From positions 931,996 through 995,995 of the forward strand of contig JAMPBJ010000001.1 in NCBI GenBank assembly GCA_023666835.1: a stretch of 64,000 bases of DNA. Direction: 5' to 3'. The position numbers and the translations under genes were made by a program. Numbering within the stretch: position 1 is the first letter of the stretch; every line of letters starts with the position of its first letter. The notes beneath the pieces are model-generated. The model saw only the letters and a program-made list of their open reading frames with translations. It was not told the DNA's origin and searched no databases. This stretch comes from Bacteroides sp. (GTDB taxonomy: Bacteria > Bacteroidota > Bacteroidia > Bacteroidales > Muribaculaceae). Below, in pieces: positions 45,761 through 54,238 of the stretch.

Positions 45761-48178
45761 TTACTTGACGAGGACACGACGGGGGAAGTCGCCCGACACC
45801 ACGATATAAAGCCCTTTGGGAAGATCAAAGATGTGTTCGCCGGCATCGAGGGTGTCATTTACCCATGTCAAGCCATCAACACCATAAACGGCAATCTGCT
45901 CCGCCTTTTCACGACATTCAACAACGAGTTGTCCATCGCGACAGAAAGCGTCCCAAGAGTGATATTCAAACTCGTCGATGGCCTGCAGCTCGCTGTAGTT
46001 GGTAATTGAGACATTGTCGAGGAACAAACGTTTGCTCGATGTCTGACGGAACCGGATACGTCCGTTGCCGGCTTTGTTGATTGTGGCTGTTGATGTCGTC
46101 ACCTCACTGTCGCTTGTAGTGATGGTGACGGAAGCTGCCTGAGTCCATGTAGCGCCGCCATCGGTCGAATATTCAACAGCAATGGTGGGATCGGCATCCG
46201 TACCCCACTTCGAGGCCTCGAATACAACCGTCCCAAGACCGCCTTGTTTATCCTCAGCCATGGTGAGTGAGCTGGTTGCATTTTTTCCGAATCGTATTAC
46301 TTTCGAGCCGTTAACAGCGAAGTCCTGACTCTGGTTACCGATACCGGCATCAGAGAGAGTCCACTTTGCAGCAACACCCGTAAATGTAGTGTTGGATTTG
46401 TATGGGGTGTAACTTTCCGCATATTCATCGTCAACTTCGAAAGTTTCAATAAAGGCCACTGAATTGGGGTCAACAATTGAGGCCGTTGCTTCGGCATCGT
46501 CGTTTTCATACGTTCCGGCTTTGATAACGATGGAAGTTGTGAACGAGCCCTCCACCGGCGAGTTGGCACGCATATAGAAGCGGTCTTCTTCGGGATCAAG
46601 TGTGACGCTTCGGCTCCATGATGATTTGTCGGTGCTGACCTCAAACGGCGATTCAACAGATATCACAATATCGTCAGAGATATTTTCGATGTCGAGCAGC
46701 AACTCAGCAACAGCTGATGGCTCTCCGGGAGCCGCTTCGAAATGGAGCGTGCCGTCAAACATAACATCTATCGACGGTACGAGCTGTCCTGTTGTGACGG
46801 TTTTTATTTCCGACGAGAGTGTTGAAGATGTCAGCCGATAGGTGTATGTCGTTTCGGGGTCAAGACCGGTCACGGTATAAGATTGCTGAGATGCATTGAC
46901 CGTTTTGGGATAGCCGGGTATTGACTGAGTGCCTTGTGAAACGTTGAGCGTATAGTTTGTTTCCGATCCTATCTTGACCCAACGGACTACAAACGATTCA
47001 CTGGTGATATCGGTGGCGTCATAAATAGGGAGACCATCGACAACGGTAGCTTTTAATTCCACTTCTCGCTCCATGTCGTCGGCCGTAATTGAGAGCGAGC
47101 CAACGTAAGTTCCGGCTGTCGGACCGTTATAGGAAACGGTCACTTCGACACCATTGTTTGCTTCAGAAGCAACAATCCATGAAGGCGATACGCTGAAAGT
47201 AGACGGATATGTCGAAAGCATCACACCATCCTCTATAGCGCGAGTTTTTACAGTAAATTTCTGCGACATAGCAACATTGACAGCTCCTACGCCGAGGTCA
47301 ACAGCGGTGTTCAGCACCGGCTGGAGAATGTCGGGCTCCTCAGTCACAGCGCCAGGATGCCAGGGTTGTCCTTTTTTTTCGCCCCAGATGTATTCAACCA
47401 GTTCTGGATGGTCGATGAAGGGGTTTCGGTTGTGCTGATAGCTGTAAATAGCCTCGTTGCGGTCAATCTCTTTTTGGCTGACCTCATCTTGACGTGCCCA
47501 TTTCAGAAGAAGGTTGACGGCCCAGGTTTTGTAGGCGGGATAGCTGTTGCCGGCGAGCATTTCCGAGTTCCACCCTGAGATTTTGTCATTGTAGCATGCC
47601 GCCATATAGAAATATGAACGTGCAAGGTCGCCCTTATACTGGTCGTCGGGTTCGAAAACCGTGCCGGAATATCCGCTGAAAGTCGACGATCCGAGCCGCC
47701 CGAGTGCATGAACCGAACCGTTGCTGGCAAGACGTGTGCCCCCGGAGCATTCGCCGTATGGAAAACTGCTTCGCTGGCCGTTGACCTTGCCGTCGGTGGG
47801 ATAGAGATGAAAGGCATCGGAATACATAGGGTTGACTTTACCACCGAACCAGCTTTTCGGGAATGAGTGTTCGCGGTTGACACAGTCGCCGATGTTTTTG
47901 TAGTTACCGCATTTCGTGAACGAGCTGCCCCAGTTTTTGTCAGTGTATATGTCCCACAGCGTCCCGTCGGGGTGCACATCGGATGTTTTGTAAACATTCC
48001 ACAGTCCGTCGTAGCCTACATTGGTGTGAGATGAGATTTTGCTGAAGAGCGCCTTCAGAAGCGCTTCGCCTGTCTTTCCCTCGCAATTATCATAGTAGCC
48101 GGCAGGGATTTCGGCGCTGACCGACGATGCTCCAAACAGGAGTGCGGCCAGAGTTGTGAATCGTATAAAGGGATTCAT
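45761..48178 (-). CDS. Secreted endonuclease I-family protein with Fn3-like and T9SS-like C-terminal domains
   Basis: The 805-residue protein has a signal peptide, then an endonuclease I domain (about residues 25-265) with the His-Me motif NREHSFPKSWF (His104), DAFHLYPTDGKVNGQR (His124, Asn133) and a further RSYFYMAACYNDK segment. Beta-sandwich modules follow, including an Fn3-like one (about 385-480, VRWVKIGSETNYTLNVSQGT) and a jelly-roll-like one (about 610-745). The end is a sorting-type domain (about 755-805; IAVYGVDGLTWVNDTL, LPKGLYIVVSGDF, VLVK), as in T9SS cargo. It probably degrades extracellular DNA for nutrients. Confidence 0.9.
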   Translation of the reverse strand: MNPFIRFTTLAALLFGASSVSAEIPAGYYDNCEGKTGEALLKALFSKISSHTNVGYDGLWNVYKTSDVHPDGTLWDIYTDKNWGSSFTKCGNYKNIGDCVNREHSFPKSWFGGKVNPMYSDAFHLYPTDGKVNGQRSSFPYGECSGGTRLASNGSVHALGRLGSSTFSGYSGTVFEPDDQYKGDLARSYFYMAACYNDKISGWNSEMLAGNSYPAYKTWAVNLLLKWARQDEVSQKEIDRNEAIYSYQHNRNPFIDHPELVEYIWGEKKGQPWHPGAVTEEPDILQPVLNTAVDLGVGAVNVAMSQKFTVKTRAIEDGVMLSTYPSTFSVSPSWIVASEANNGVEVTVSYNGPTAGTYVGSLSITADDMEREVELKATVVDGLPIYDATDITSESFVVRWVKIGSETNYTLNVSQGTQSIPGYPKTVNASQQSYTVTGLDPETTYTYRLTSSTLSSEIKTVTTGQLVPSIDVMFDGTLHFEAAPGEPSAVAELLLDIENISDDIVISVESPFEVSTDKSSWSRSVTLDPEEDRFYMRANSPVEGSFTTSIVIKAGTYENDDAEATASIVDPNSVAFIETFEVDDEYAESYTPYKSNTTFTGVAAKWTLSDAGIGNQSQDFAVNGSKVIRFGKNATSSLTMAEDKQGGLGTVVFEASKWGTDADPTIAVEYSTDGGATWTQAASVTITTSDSEVTTSTATINKAGNGRIRFRQTSSKRLFLDNVSITNYSELQAIDEFEYHSWDAFCRDGQLVVECREKAEQIAVYGVDGLTWVNDTLDAGEHIFDLPKGLYIVVSGDFPRRVLVK

Positions 48179-48224
48179 GATGTGTTCTTTATGATTGGTT
48201 TGATGAATAGTATTAAAAAACGTG

Positions 48225-48232
48225 CAAAGTTA
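48225..48232 (-). promoter_or_regulatory. -7 promoter box (TAACTTTG) for the endonuclease gene
   Basis: TAACTTTG on the minus strand, 46 bases before ATG 48178. Confidence 0.6.
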
Positions 48233-48309
48233 ATAATTATTTACGGGGTATAGTGTTAAAATGCCCACAAATCTGCGACAGAACTGCTTGCCGTGAATAA
48301 AATTTTGAT

Positions 48310-48317
48310 TAACTTTG
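48310..48317 (+). promoter_or_regulatory. Promoter TTG-N19-TAACTTTG placing the transcript start at the ATG
   Basis: TTG 48288-48290, a 19-base spacer and TAACTTTG. With the usual distance from -7 box to +1, transcription would start at or within a base or two of ATG 48322, so the mRNA would be leaderless. Confidence 0.65.
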
Positions 48318-48321
48318 TGGT

Positions 48322-49056
48322 ATGGATGACAATGAGACGCAAAAAACAGCCGCTGCACCGACGCTCTACCTGCTGCCGGTGCCGCTTAGCGATGTGGCTC
48401 CGGAGCTTGTAATGCCCGCGGCCAACATCAAAGTGGCGCGGCGTGTCAGACATTTCATCGTCGAGAATGTGCGCTCGGCGCGGCGCTTTCTGAAGCGGTG
48501 CGACCGATCGATCGACATCGATTCGCTGACGTTCAGCGAGCTCAACGAGCACACCGATCCCCTCGAGGTTGCTTCGATGCTCGAACCATTGGGCCGGGGC
48601 GAGGATATGGCCGTGGTGTCGGAGGCCGGTTGCCCGGCTGTGGCCGACCCCGGGGCGCTTGCCGTGGCCGAAGCCCATCGCCGCGGCTATCGTGTGAGGC
48701 CGCTTGTGGGTCCGTCGAGCATTCTGCTGTCGCTGATGGGCAGCGGATTCAACGGTCAGACATGGGCTTTCGCCGGCTATCTGCCCCACGAATCCGCAGC
48801 GCGGGCATCAATGTTGAAGGAGATGCAGCGGCGCATCGAGCGCGAACGCCAGACCCAGATCTTCATCGAGACGCCCTATCGCAACAATAAACTCATCGCC
48901 GAGCTATGCCAGCGCCTCCCCTCCCACATGCTGCTCTGCGTTGCCTCCGACGTGACCGGACCCGGTGAAAGCATCCTGACGCGACCTCTTTCGGCATGGA
49001 AACGCGCACGCTACGACTACGACAAGACGCCCACCATATTTTTACTCTACAGTTGA
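48322..49056 (+). CDS. SAM-dependent methyltransferase, RsmI/tetrapyrrole-methylase family
   Basis: The 244-residue protein has the tetrapyrrole (corrin/porphyrin) methylase fold used by RsmI, which modifies 16S rRNA C1402. Family segments are LYLLPVPLSD at the start, HTDPLEVASMLEPLGRGEDM, AVVSEAGCPAVADPGALAV, VRPLVGPSSILLSLMGSGFN and the later IFIETPYRNNKLIAELC. RsmI proper usually has a GNLGD motif near the N-terminus, which is PVPLSD here, so this is the shorter Bacteroidetes paralogue and the substrate is unproven. The mRNA is probably leaderless. The MBL gene follows 22 bases later. Confidence 0.88.
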   Translation: MDDNETQKTAAAPTLYLLPVPLSDVAPELVMPAANIKVARRVRHFIVENVRSARRFLKRCDRSIDIDSLTFSELNEHTDPLEVASMLEPLGRGEDMAVVSEAGCPAVADPGALAVAEAHRRGYRVRPLVGPSSILLSLMGSGFNGQTWAFAGYLPHESAARASMLKEMQRRIERERQTQIFIETPYRNNKLIAELCQRLPSHMLLCVASDVTGPGESILTRPLSAWKRARYDYDKTPTIFLLYS

Positions 49057-49078
49057 CAGATAAGGATATCCGACACGC

Positions 49079-50143
49079 ATGGCCCGTAAGATCAGAATAA
49101 CAAAGATGATGAAAGGTCAACCCGGATTGTTTGACCTCACCGATGAGATTGTCGGCTACCCCAAGGAGCGGCCCGAAGAGGAAGGGCTGCCCCCCATCGA
49201 CGACTTTGTGGTGGAAGTGAAAAAACGCCGCGAGGCCGAGCAACGGCGCCGCGACGCCGTCGAGATGGATCGCGACAACCTCAGCCGTGCCGACTCGATA
49301 GTGTTCATCAGCTTCGGCAGCGGATCGAGCGGCAACTGCTCCTATGTGGGCGATGCCGACGGCGGTTTTCTGATTGACGCCGGTGTCGACATGGACGTCG
49401 TGGCCGAAGGACTGAAAGCCAACGGACTGAGCTTTGCCGACGTCAAAGGCGTCTGTTTGACCCACGACCACAGCGACCACATCAGATTCGTCTACTCGCT
49501 CGTCCGTAAAAATCCTCACATCGGAGTCTACTGCACCCCCAAAACCATGGGAGGCATACTCCGCCGCCACTGCATATCGCGCCGTCTCAAAGACTATCAC
49601 CGACCTATATATAAGGAGTTCGCCTTCAAAGTGGGTAATTTCGAACTGACAGCCTTCGAAGTCAGCCACGACGGCACCGACAACTCCGGCTACTTCATCA
49701 CCCGGGGCGAGCACCGGTTTGCCGTCGCCACCGACCTGGGATGCATCACACCGCGCGTCGACCACTACATGCGCCAGGCACGCTATATCATGATCGAAAG
49801 CAACTACGACGCAGAGATGCTCCGCGTAGGCCCCTACCCCATGCACCTAAAAGCCCGCATCATGCGCGAAACCGGCCACCTCGACAACGCCGAGACAGGC
49901 CGATTCCTCGCCTCCATCATGAGCCCGCAACTGACCCACGTGTTCCTCTGCCACCTGAGCCAGGACAACAACACCCCAGAAAAAGCGCTCCACACCGTCG
50001 CCACAACCCTCCGCACAGCCGGCATCGACTCAATAGGCGACGGCACCGACTCCCTCGACGCCCGCGCCAGCCGCCTCCAGCTCATAGCCCTCCCCCGCTT
50101 CGACCGCTCCCACCTCTACACCCTTCGCCTCCCCACCCCATAG
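49079..50143 (+). CDS. MBL-fold metallo-hydrolase (YycJ/WalJ-like) with N-terminal extension
   Basis: The 354-residue cytoplasmic protein has the metallo-beta-lactamase metal site LTHDHSDH (His129, His131, Asp133, His134), preceded by FGSGSSGNCSYVGDADGGFLIDAG, which is typical of the YycJ/WalJ subgroup of DNA-repair-type hydrolases. Further ligands lie in FEVSHDGTDNSGYF, VATDLG and FLCHLSQDNNTPE. Residues 1-73 are a charged, Arg/Glu-rich extension not found in the usual roughly 260-residue YycJ proteins. It is probably co-transcribed with the preceding methyltransferase gene. Confidence 0.88.
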   Translation: MARKIRITKMMKGQPGLFDLTDEIVGYPKERPEEEGLPPIDDFVVEVKKRREAEQRRRDAVEMDRDNLSRADSIVFISFGSGSSGNCSYVGDADGGFLIDAGVDMDVVAEGLKANGLSFADVKGVCLTHDHSDHIRFVYSLVRKNPHIGVYCTPKTMGGILRRHCISRRLKDYHRPIYKEFAFKVGNFELTAFEVSHDGTDNSGYFITRGEHRFAVATDLGCITPRVDHYMRQARYIMIESNYDAEMLRVGPYPMHLKARIMRETGHLDNAETGRFLASIMSPQLTHVFLCHLSQDNNTPEKALHTVATTLRTAGIDSIGDGTDSLDARASRLQLIALPRFDRSHLYTLRLPTP

Positions 50144-50221
50144 CGCGTCATGAATGTGGTGATGATAGGTCGATAGATGAGTCAGTGAGACGTTTGTGCC
50201 GTTTGAGCCGCAATTGTTTTT

Positions 50222-50253
50222 TTTGGGAATTTGGAAAAAACTTTTTACCTTTG
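50222..50253 (+). promoter_or_regulatory. Promoter of metK (TTTG-N20-TACCTTTG)
   Basis: TTTG at 50222-50225, a 20-base spacer and TACCTTTG at 50246-50253 fit the Bacteroidetes promoter. The transcript would begin near 50259, leaving a leader of about 190 bases. Confidence 0.65.
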
Positions 50254-50270
50254 TGGCGAAAATATGACAT

Positions 50271-50438
50271 AAGTGGACAAATTTGGCTGCTTGCAACCAC
50301 TTTCAAAAAAATGCTAAAACTGCATATTTCGCGCTCTATCAAAGCGGCAACGAATGCCCCTGCGAGCGCAGTGAGTTTGGTTTTGGCATTGATTCGGAAA
50401 GTCGAACGATGCCAAATTTCATTTTCCACCCCAAACTC
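50271..50438 (+). ncRNA. Candidate structured 5' leader (cis-regulatory RNA) of metK
   Basis: Between promoter and ATG 50448 there are four perfect helices: 50271-50276 with 50297-50302; 50331-50336 with 50364-50369; 50373-50380 with 50431-50438 (8 bp); and, nested in the last, 50382-50389 with 50409-50416 (8 bp), which is itself capped by TTCG/CGAA. A 14-base internal bulge (50417-50430) remains. The helix order and the position 9 bases before metK suggest a regulatory RNA, possibly SAM-responsive. It does not match any SAM riboswitch that I can recognise by eye. Confidence 0.5.
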
Positions 50439-50447
50439 TTTGAAGTT

Positions 50448-51779
50448 ATGACTCACGAAAAAAACTACCTGTTCACTTCCGAATCCGTATCGGAAGGTCA
50501 TCCCGACAAAGTCGCCGACCAGATCAGCGACGCCATTCTCGACGAATTTCTCGCTCGCGACCCCCAATCGAAAGTGGCCTGCGAAACACTTGTCACCACC
50601 GGACATGTCACCGTGGCCGGCGAAGTCAAGAGCAATGCCTACGTTGATCTGATGGAAACGGTGCGCGACGTCATCAAACGCATCGGTTACAACCGCAGCG
50701 AGCTGAAGTTTGAAGCCGAATCATGCGGCGTGCTCTCAGCCCTCCACGAGCAGAGCGCCGACATCAACCGCGGCGTGGAGCGCGAATCGGCCGAAGATCA
50801 GGGCGCCGGCGACCAGGGCATGATGTTCGGCTATGCCTGCGACGAAACAGACTCCTACATGCCGCTGCCTCTCGACCTGAGCCACCGCCTGCTCCGCGAG
50901 CTTGCCGACATTCGCCGCAATCAGGACGCCATGACCTACACCGACGAATATGGCGTAGAGCGCACATATCTGCGCCCCGACTCCAAGAGCCAGGTGACGG
51001 TGGAATACGGACCCGACGACCGTCCGGTGCGCGTCCACACCATCGTCATCTCCACCCAGCACGACGACTTCATCCGTCCCTTGGGCGGCAAAACACAAGA
51101 GGAAGCCGACCGCGAGATGGTGGCCCGTATAGAAGAAGATGTGCGCCGGGTGCTCATTCCTCGCGTCAAAGCCACACTGCCGGCCGAAGTTGCCGCCATG
51201 ATCGACGACGATCTGATACTCCACGTCAACCCCACCGGCAAATTTGTGATCGGTGGCCCCCACGGCGACACCGGTCTGACCGGCCGCAAGATCATCGTCG
51301 ACACCTACGGCGGTCGCGGAGCCCATGGTGGCGGCGCATTCTCGGGCAAAGATCCCTCCAAGGTCGACCGCTCGGCAGCCTATGCCGCCCGCCACATCGC
51401 CAAAAACCTCGTGGCCGCAGGCGTGTGCCGACAGGCTCTGGTCCAAGTGGCATATGCCATCGGTGTTGCCCGCCCCGTGAGCGTCTACGTCAACACCTTC
51501 GGCACATCAAAGATACCCATGACCGACGCCGAAATCTCAGCCGCCGTAGCCCGTCTGGTCGATCTGCGCCCACACGCCATCGAACAGCGTCTCAAACTCC
51601 GCGAACCCATCTACTTCGAAACCGCATCCTACGGCCACATGGGCCGCACGCCCGTCACCGTCACCAAGCACTTCCACTCCAAATATGAGCCCGAACTGGT
51701 CAAGACGGTCGAACTCTTCACGTGGGAGAAACTCGACCTGGTCGACCTCTTTAAAAAAGAGCTTGTCAAAAACGCCTGA
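50448..51779 (+). CDS. metK: S-adenosylmethionine synthetase
   Basis: MetK makes SAM from methionine and ATP. From ATG 50448 it has 443 residues and starts [20 protein letters not shown], the conserved N-terminus with [19 protein letters not shown]. Other signatures are [15 protein letters not shown] and [20 protein letters not shown], the P-loop of the family. Upstream in-frame starts (from 50283) fall inside the structured leader and are not conserved. The leader at 50271-50438 is the likely control point. Confidence 0.97.
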   Translation: MTHEKNYLFTSESVSEGHPDKVADQISDAILDEFLARDPQSKVACETLVTTGHVTVAGEVKSNAYVDLMETVRDVIKRIGYNRSELKFEAESCGVLSALHEQSADINRGVERESAEDQGAGDQGMMFGYACDETDSYMPLPLDLSHRLLRELADIRRNQDAMTYTDEYGVERTYLRPDSKSQVTVEYGPDDRPVRVHTIVISTQHDDFIRPLGGKTQEEADREMVARIEEDVRRVLIPRVKATLPAEVAAMIDDDLILHVNPTGKFVIGGPHGDTGLTGRKIIVDTYGGRGAHGGGAFSGKDPSKVDRSAAYAARHIAKNLVAAGVCRQALVQVAYAIGVARPVSVYVNTFGTSKIPMTDAEISAAVARLVDLRPHAIEQRLKLREPIYFETASYGHMGRTPVTVTKHFHSKYEPELVKTVELFTWEKLDLVDLFKKELVKNA

Positions 51780-51868
51780 AACGTCAACGGTTATCTCACA
51801 CTTCCGCTTTTTTTGCCACAAATCATGACCCACGCATCAAATAATTTTGATTCGTGGCGAAAAAAGTG

Positions 51869-51876
51869 TATCTTTG
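51869..51876 (+). promoter_or_regulatory. -7 promoter box (TATCTTTG) before the PpiD-like gene
   Basis: TATCTTTG fits TAnnTTTG and sets the transcript start near 51882, which rules out the frame start at 51847. Confidence 0.6.
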
Positions 51877-51966
51877 TGCGCTTATTGCCATGTTGGATCT
51901 CCAATCATGGCGAATGCGCGTATCAAACAAAGAAATAAAAAACAAAATAACAGATACAAAAAATCA

Positions 51967-54123
51967 ATGGCAACCTTAGAGAAAATCAGAAGCAAATCAG
52001 TGCTTTTGCTCATTATTATCGGTGTAGCTCTGCTTGCGTTCATTATCGGCGACTTCTTCAACAGCAGCCGTCACCTGTTCGGCGACGACATGTCGGTGGC
52101 TGTGATGGGTAGCGAGAAAATCGACCCGCAGGAATTCAACACCCGACTCCAGCAGGCAACCGCCAACTCATCGGCCGACAACGACGAAATGCGCGCCTGG
52201 CAGAATCAGCAGGTGCTCCGTCAGATGCTGATCGAGCGTTTGCAGAAAGAAGAATTTGAAAAACTCGGACTGACCGTCACCGACGAAGAGCTCAACGACG
52301 CCATCTTCGGCGCCAACGCCGCCCTTGGCAACATGATGGTGGCTCAGATGTCGAACGGCGCATTCCAGAGCGCAGCTCAGTTCCGCGACTATTGCGACAA
52401 CCCCCAGAAATACGGCGACTCGCAGACCGATCCCCAGATGCTCCGCCAGTCATGGGTCGAATTTGAAAACAACCTCTCACGCGAGCTCCTCAACTTCAAG
52501 TTCCAGAACATGCTCTCCGGCACAATGGCCGCCAACAAGCTCGACATCGAGCAGATGTATGGCGACGACAACACCGGCTACATGATCTCATACGTAAAGA
52601 AAGCCTACACCAACGATCCGACGGTGAAAGTGACCGACGACGAGATCAATAAAATGTGGGAAGCCGACAAAGCCAACTACGCACTCGACGAAGAAACCCG
52701 TCTGGTCGGCATGATCGCTCTTGAAATCGCCCCCTCGGTCGAAGATGAAGAAGCAGCCCGCAAGGCTGTCAGCGAAGTGCTCCAGGGCCTCAACACCACT
52801 CCCGAGCTCGAAGCTCTCCGCGGCCACAAAGGATTCAATCCCCAGCGCACCACGATGACCAAATCGTTCATCGCCCAGCAGGTGCAGCGCGGTGGCAACT
52901 CCCGCCTGAAAGAATTTGCCGACTCGGCAGCCATAGGCACAGCCGCTTTGCTTGAAGACGGCCCCACCAACTTCCAGATCGCAAAACTCTTCGGCCGCGA
53001 CAACCAGATCGACTCTCTCACCTTCAACCTGGCCATCGTTCCCGCAGGCGACGCAGCCAAGCTCGACTCCGTCAAGACTGCCATCGCCGCCGGCAAGAAA
53101 GCCGAAGACCTTATGGCTCTCGGCGAAGTCTATGCCTTCGACAGCATCGCCACTTCGATCACCAACCCCACAGTGGCCAACAGCCAGATCCAAAGCATCG
53201 TTGCTTCCGACCTCACAGCATTCAAGGACTCATTCCTCAATGCTGACCTCGGCACAGCATTCGTACCCGACACCACCAACTCTATGGGCATGACCCGAAT
53301 CTACACGGTCACCAACCGCAAAGAGCCCGAAAGCACAGTCGACATCGCTCTGATCTCTTACACACTCGAGCCCTCCAACGCAACAGTCAACGCTCTGCGC
53401 GAACGCCTCGAAAAATACATCGCAGCCAACCCGACTGCCGACAAATTTGCCGCCAATGCAGCCGGCGCCGACCTCAACTTTGACTACACCGACATCTCGG
53501 CTTCGAATCCCTACGTGATGCTCGGTCAGAACCAGATGGGTCCCGTGTTCCTCCCCGGCTCCAACGCAGCAGCCGTGTGGGCTCTCGATGCCGACAAAGG
53601 CGCCGTGTCGCCAGTGTTTGGCGACGAACGCACCGGCGTATTCCTTGTGGCCTCGGTCAACGATATCTTCACCGACTATCGCACCACTGCCGACCCCCGC
53701 GTCAAAGCCGACCTGACCCAGAAAGTGCGCAACTCCAAGAGCGGCGACTCAATGGTCAAAACCTATGCAGGCAAAGCCTCCGACATCAACGGCTACGCTA
53801 CCCTTCTTGGCAGTGACGTGGCTCAGGATGCCGTCAACTTCAACAGCTCGGCCCGCATCTACGGCCCCGAACTCCTTGCACGCATCGTCACCACAGGCAA
53901 AGGCAAACTCGTAGGTCCCAGCAAGGGTGCCGACGGCGTGGTTGTATTCCAGGTGACCGACATCAACAAACCGGTTCGCCCCGTTGATCTCACCACCGAT
54001 GCCAACGCAGTCAACATGCGACGCGCAGGAGCCATCCTCCAGAACTCCAACGCAGTGTTCCGCATGCTCCTCGGCGATCGCAAATATGAAAACCGCCTCT
54101 TCAAGGTATTCAAAAACAATTGA
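51967..54123 (+). CDS. PpiD/SurA-like periplasmic chaperone, membrane-anchored
   Basis: From ATG 51967 (MATLEKIRSKSVLLLIIIGV) this has 718 residues: a short cytoplasmic N-terminus, one membrane helix (about 11-29), a SurA/PpiD-type N-terminal helical domain (about 40-250; RQMLIERLQKEEFEKLGLTV is the usual chaperone helix) and a long C-terminal part with parvulin-like regions. It should help fold outer-membrane proteins at the periplasmic face, and may have peptidyl-prolyl isomerase activity, which was not verified residue by residue. An upstream in-frame ATG (51907) exists with a very basic extension. A terminator follows. Confidence 0.9.
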   Translation: MATLEKIRSKSVLLLIIIGVALLAFIIGDFFNSSRHLFGDDMSVAVMGSEKIDPQEFNTRLQQATANSSADNDEMRAWQNQQVLRQMLIERLQKEEFEKLGLTVTDEELNDAIFGANAALGNMMVAQMSNGAFQSAAQFRDYCDNPQKYGDSQTDPQMLRQSWVEFENNLSRELLNFKFQNMLSGTMAANKLDIEQMYGDDNTGYMISYVKKAYTNDPTVKVTDDEINKMWEADKANYALDEETRLVGMIALEIAPSVEDEEAARKAVSEVLQGLNTTPELEALRGHKGFNPQRTTMTKSFIAQQVQRGGNSRLKEFADSAAIGTAALLEDGPTNFQIAKLFGRDNQIDSLTFNLAIVPAGDAAKLDSVKTAIAAGKKAEDLMALGEVYAFDSIATSITNPTVANSQIQSIVASDLTAFKDSFLNADLGTAFVPDTTNSMGMTRIYTVTNRKEPESTVDIALISYTLEPSNATVNALRERLEKYIAANPTADKFAANAAGADLNFDYTDISASNPYVMLGQNQMGPVFLPGSNAAAVWALDADKGAVSPVFGDERTGVFLVASVNDIFTDYRTTADPRVKADLTQKVRNSKSGDSMVKTYAGKASDINGYATLLGSDVAQDAVNFNSSARIYGPELLARIVTTGKGKLVGPSKGADGVVVFQVTDINKPVRPVDLTTDANAVNMRRAGAILQNSNAVFRMLLGDRKYENRLFKVFKNN

Positions 54124-54163
54124 TCGCGCCATCAGATCAACCGATCTCTGATAAATAAAACCA

Positions 54164-54211
54164 CGAACCCGCACGATGGCCCCAAAGCCTCGCCTGCGGG
54201 TTCGTTTTTTT
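54164..54211 (+). terminator. Rho-independent terminator after the PpiD-like gene
   Basis: A 10-base perfect stem (54164-54173 with 54195-54204) followed by T7. Confidence 0.85.
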
Positions 54212-54238
54212 CACCACCCCCTTAATCCACCCCGCTCC

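Noticed and set aside
48893..49846. A 317-codon minus-strand frame opposite the MBL hydrolase
   Set aside because: The plus-strand frame has the HxHxDH metal site; the minus frame is its shadow.
50723..51688. An Arg/His-rich 321-codon frame inside metK
   Set aside because: The composition is typical of an out-of-frame reading of GC-rich genes.
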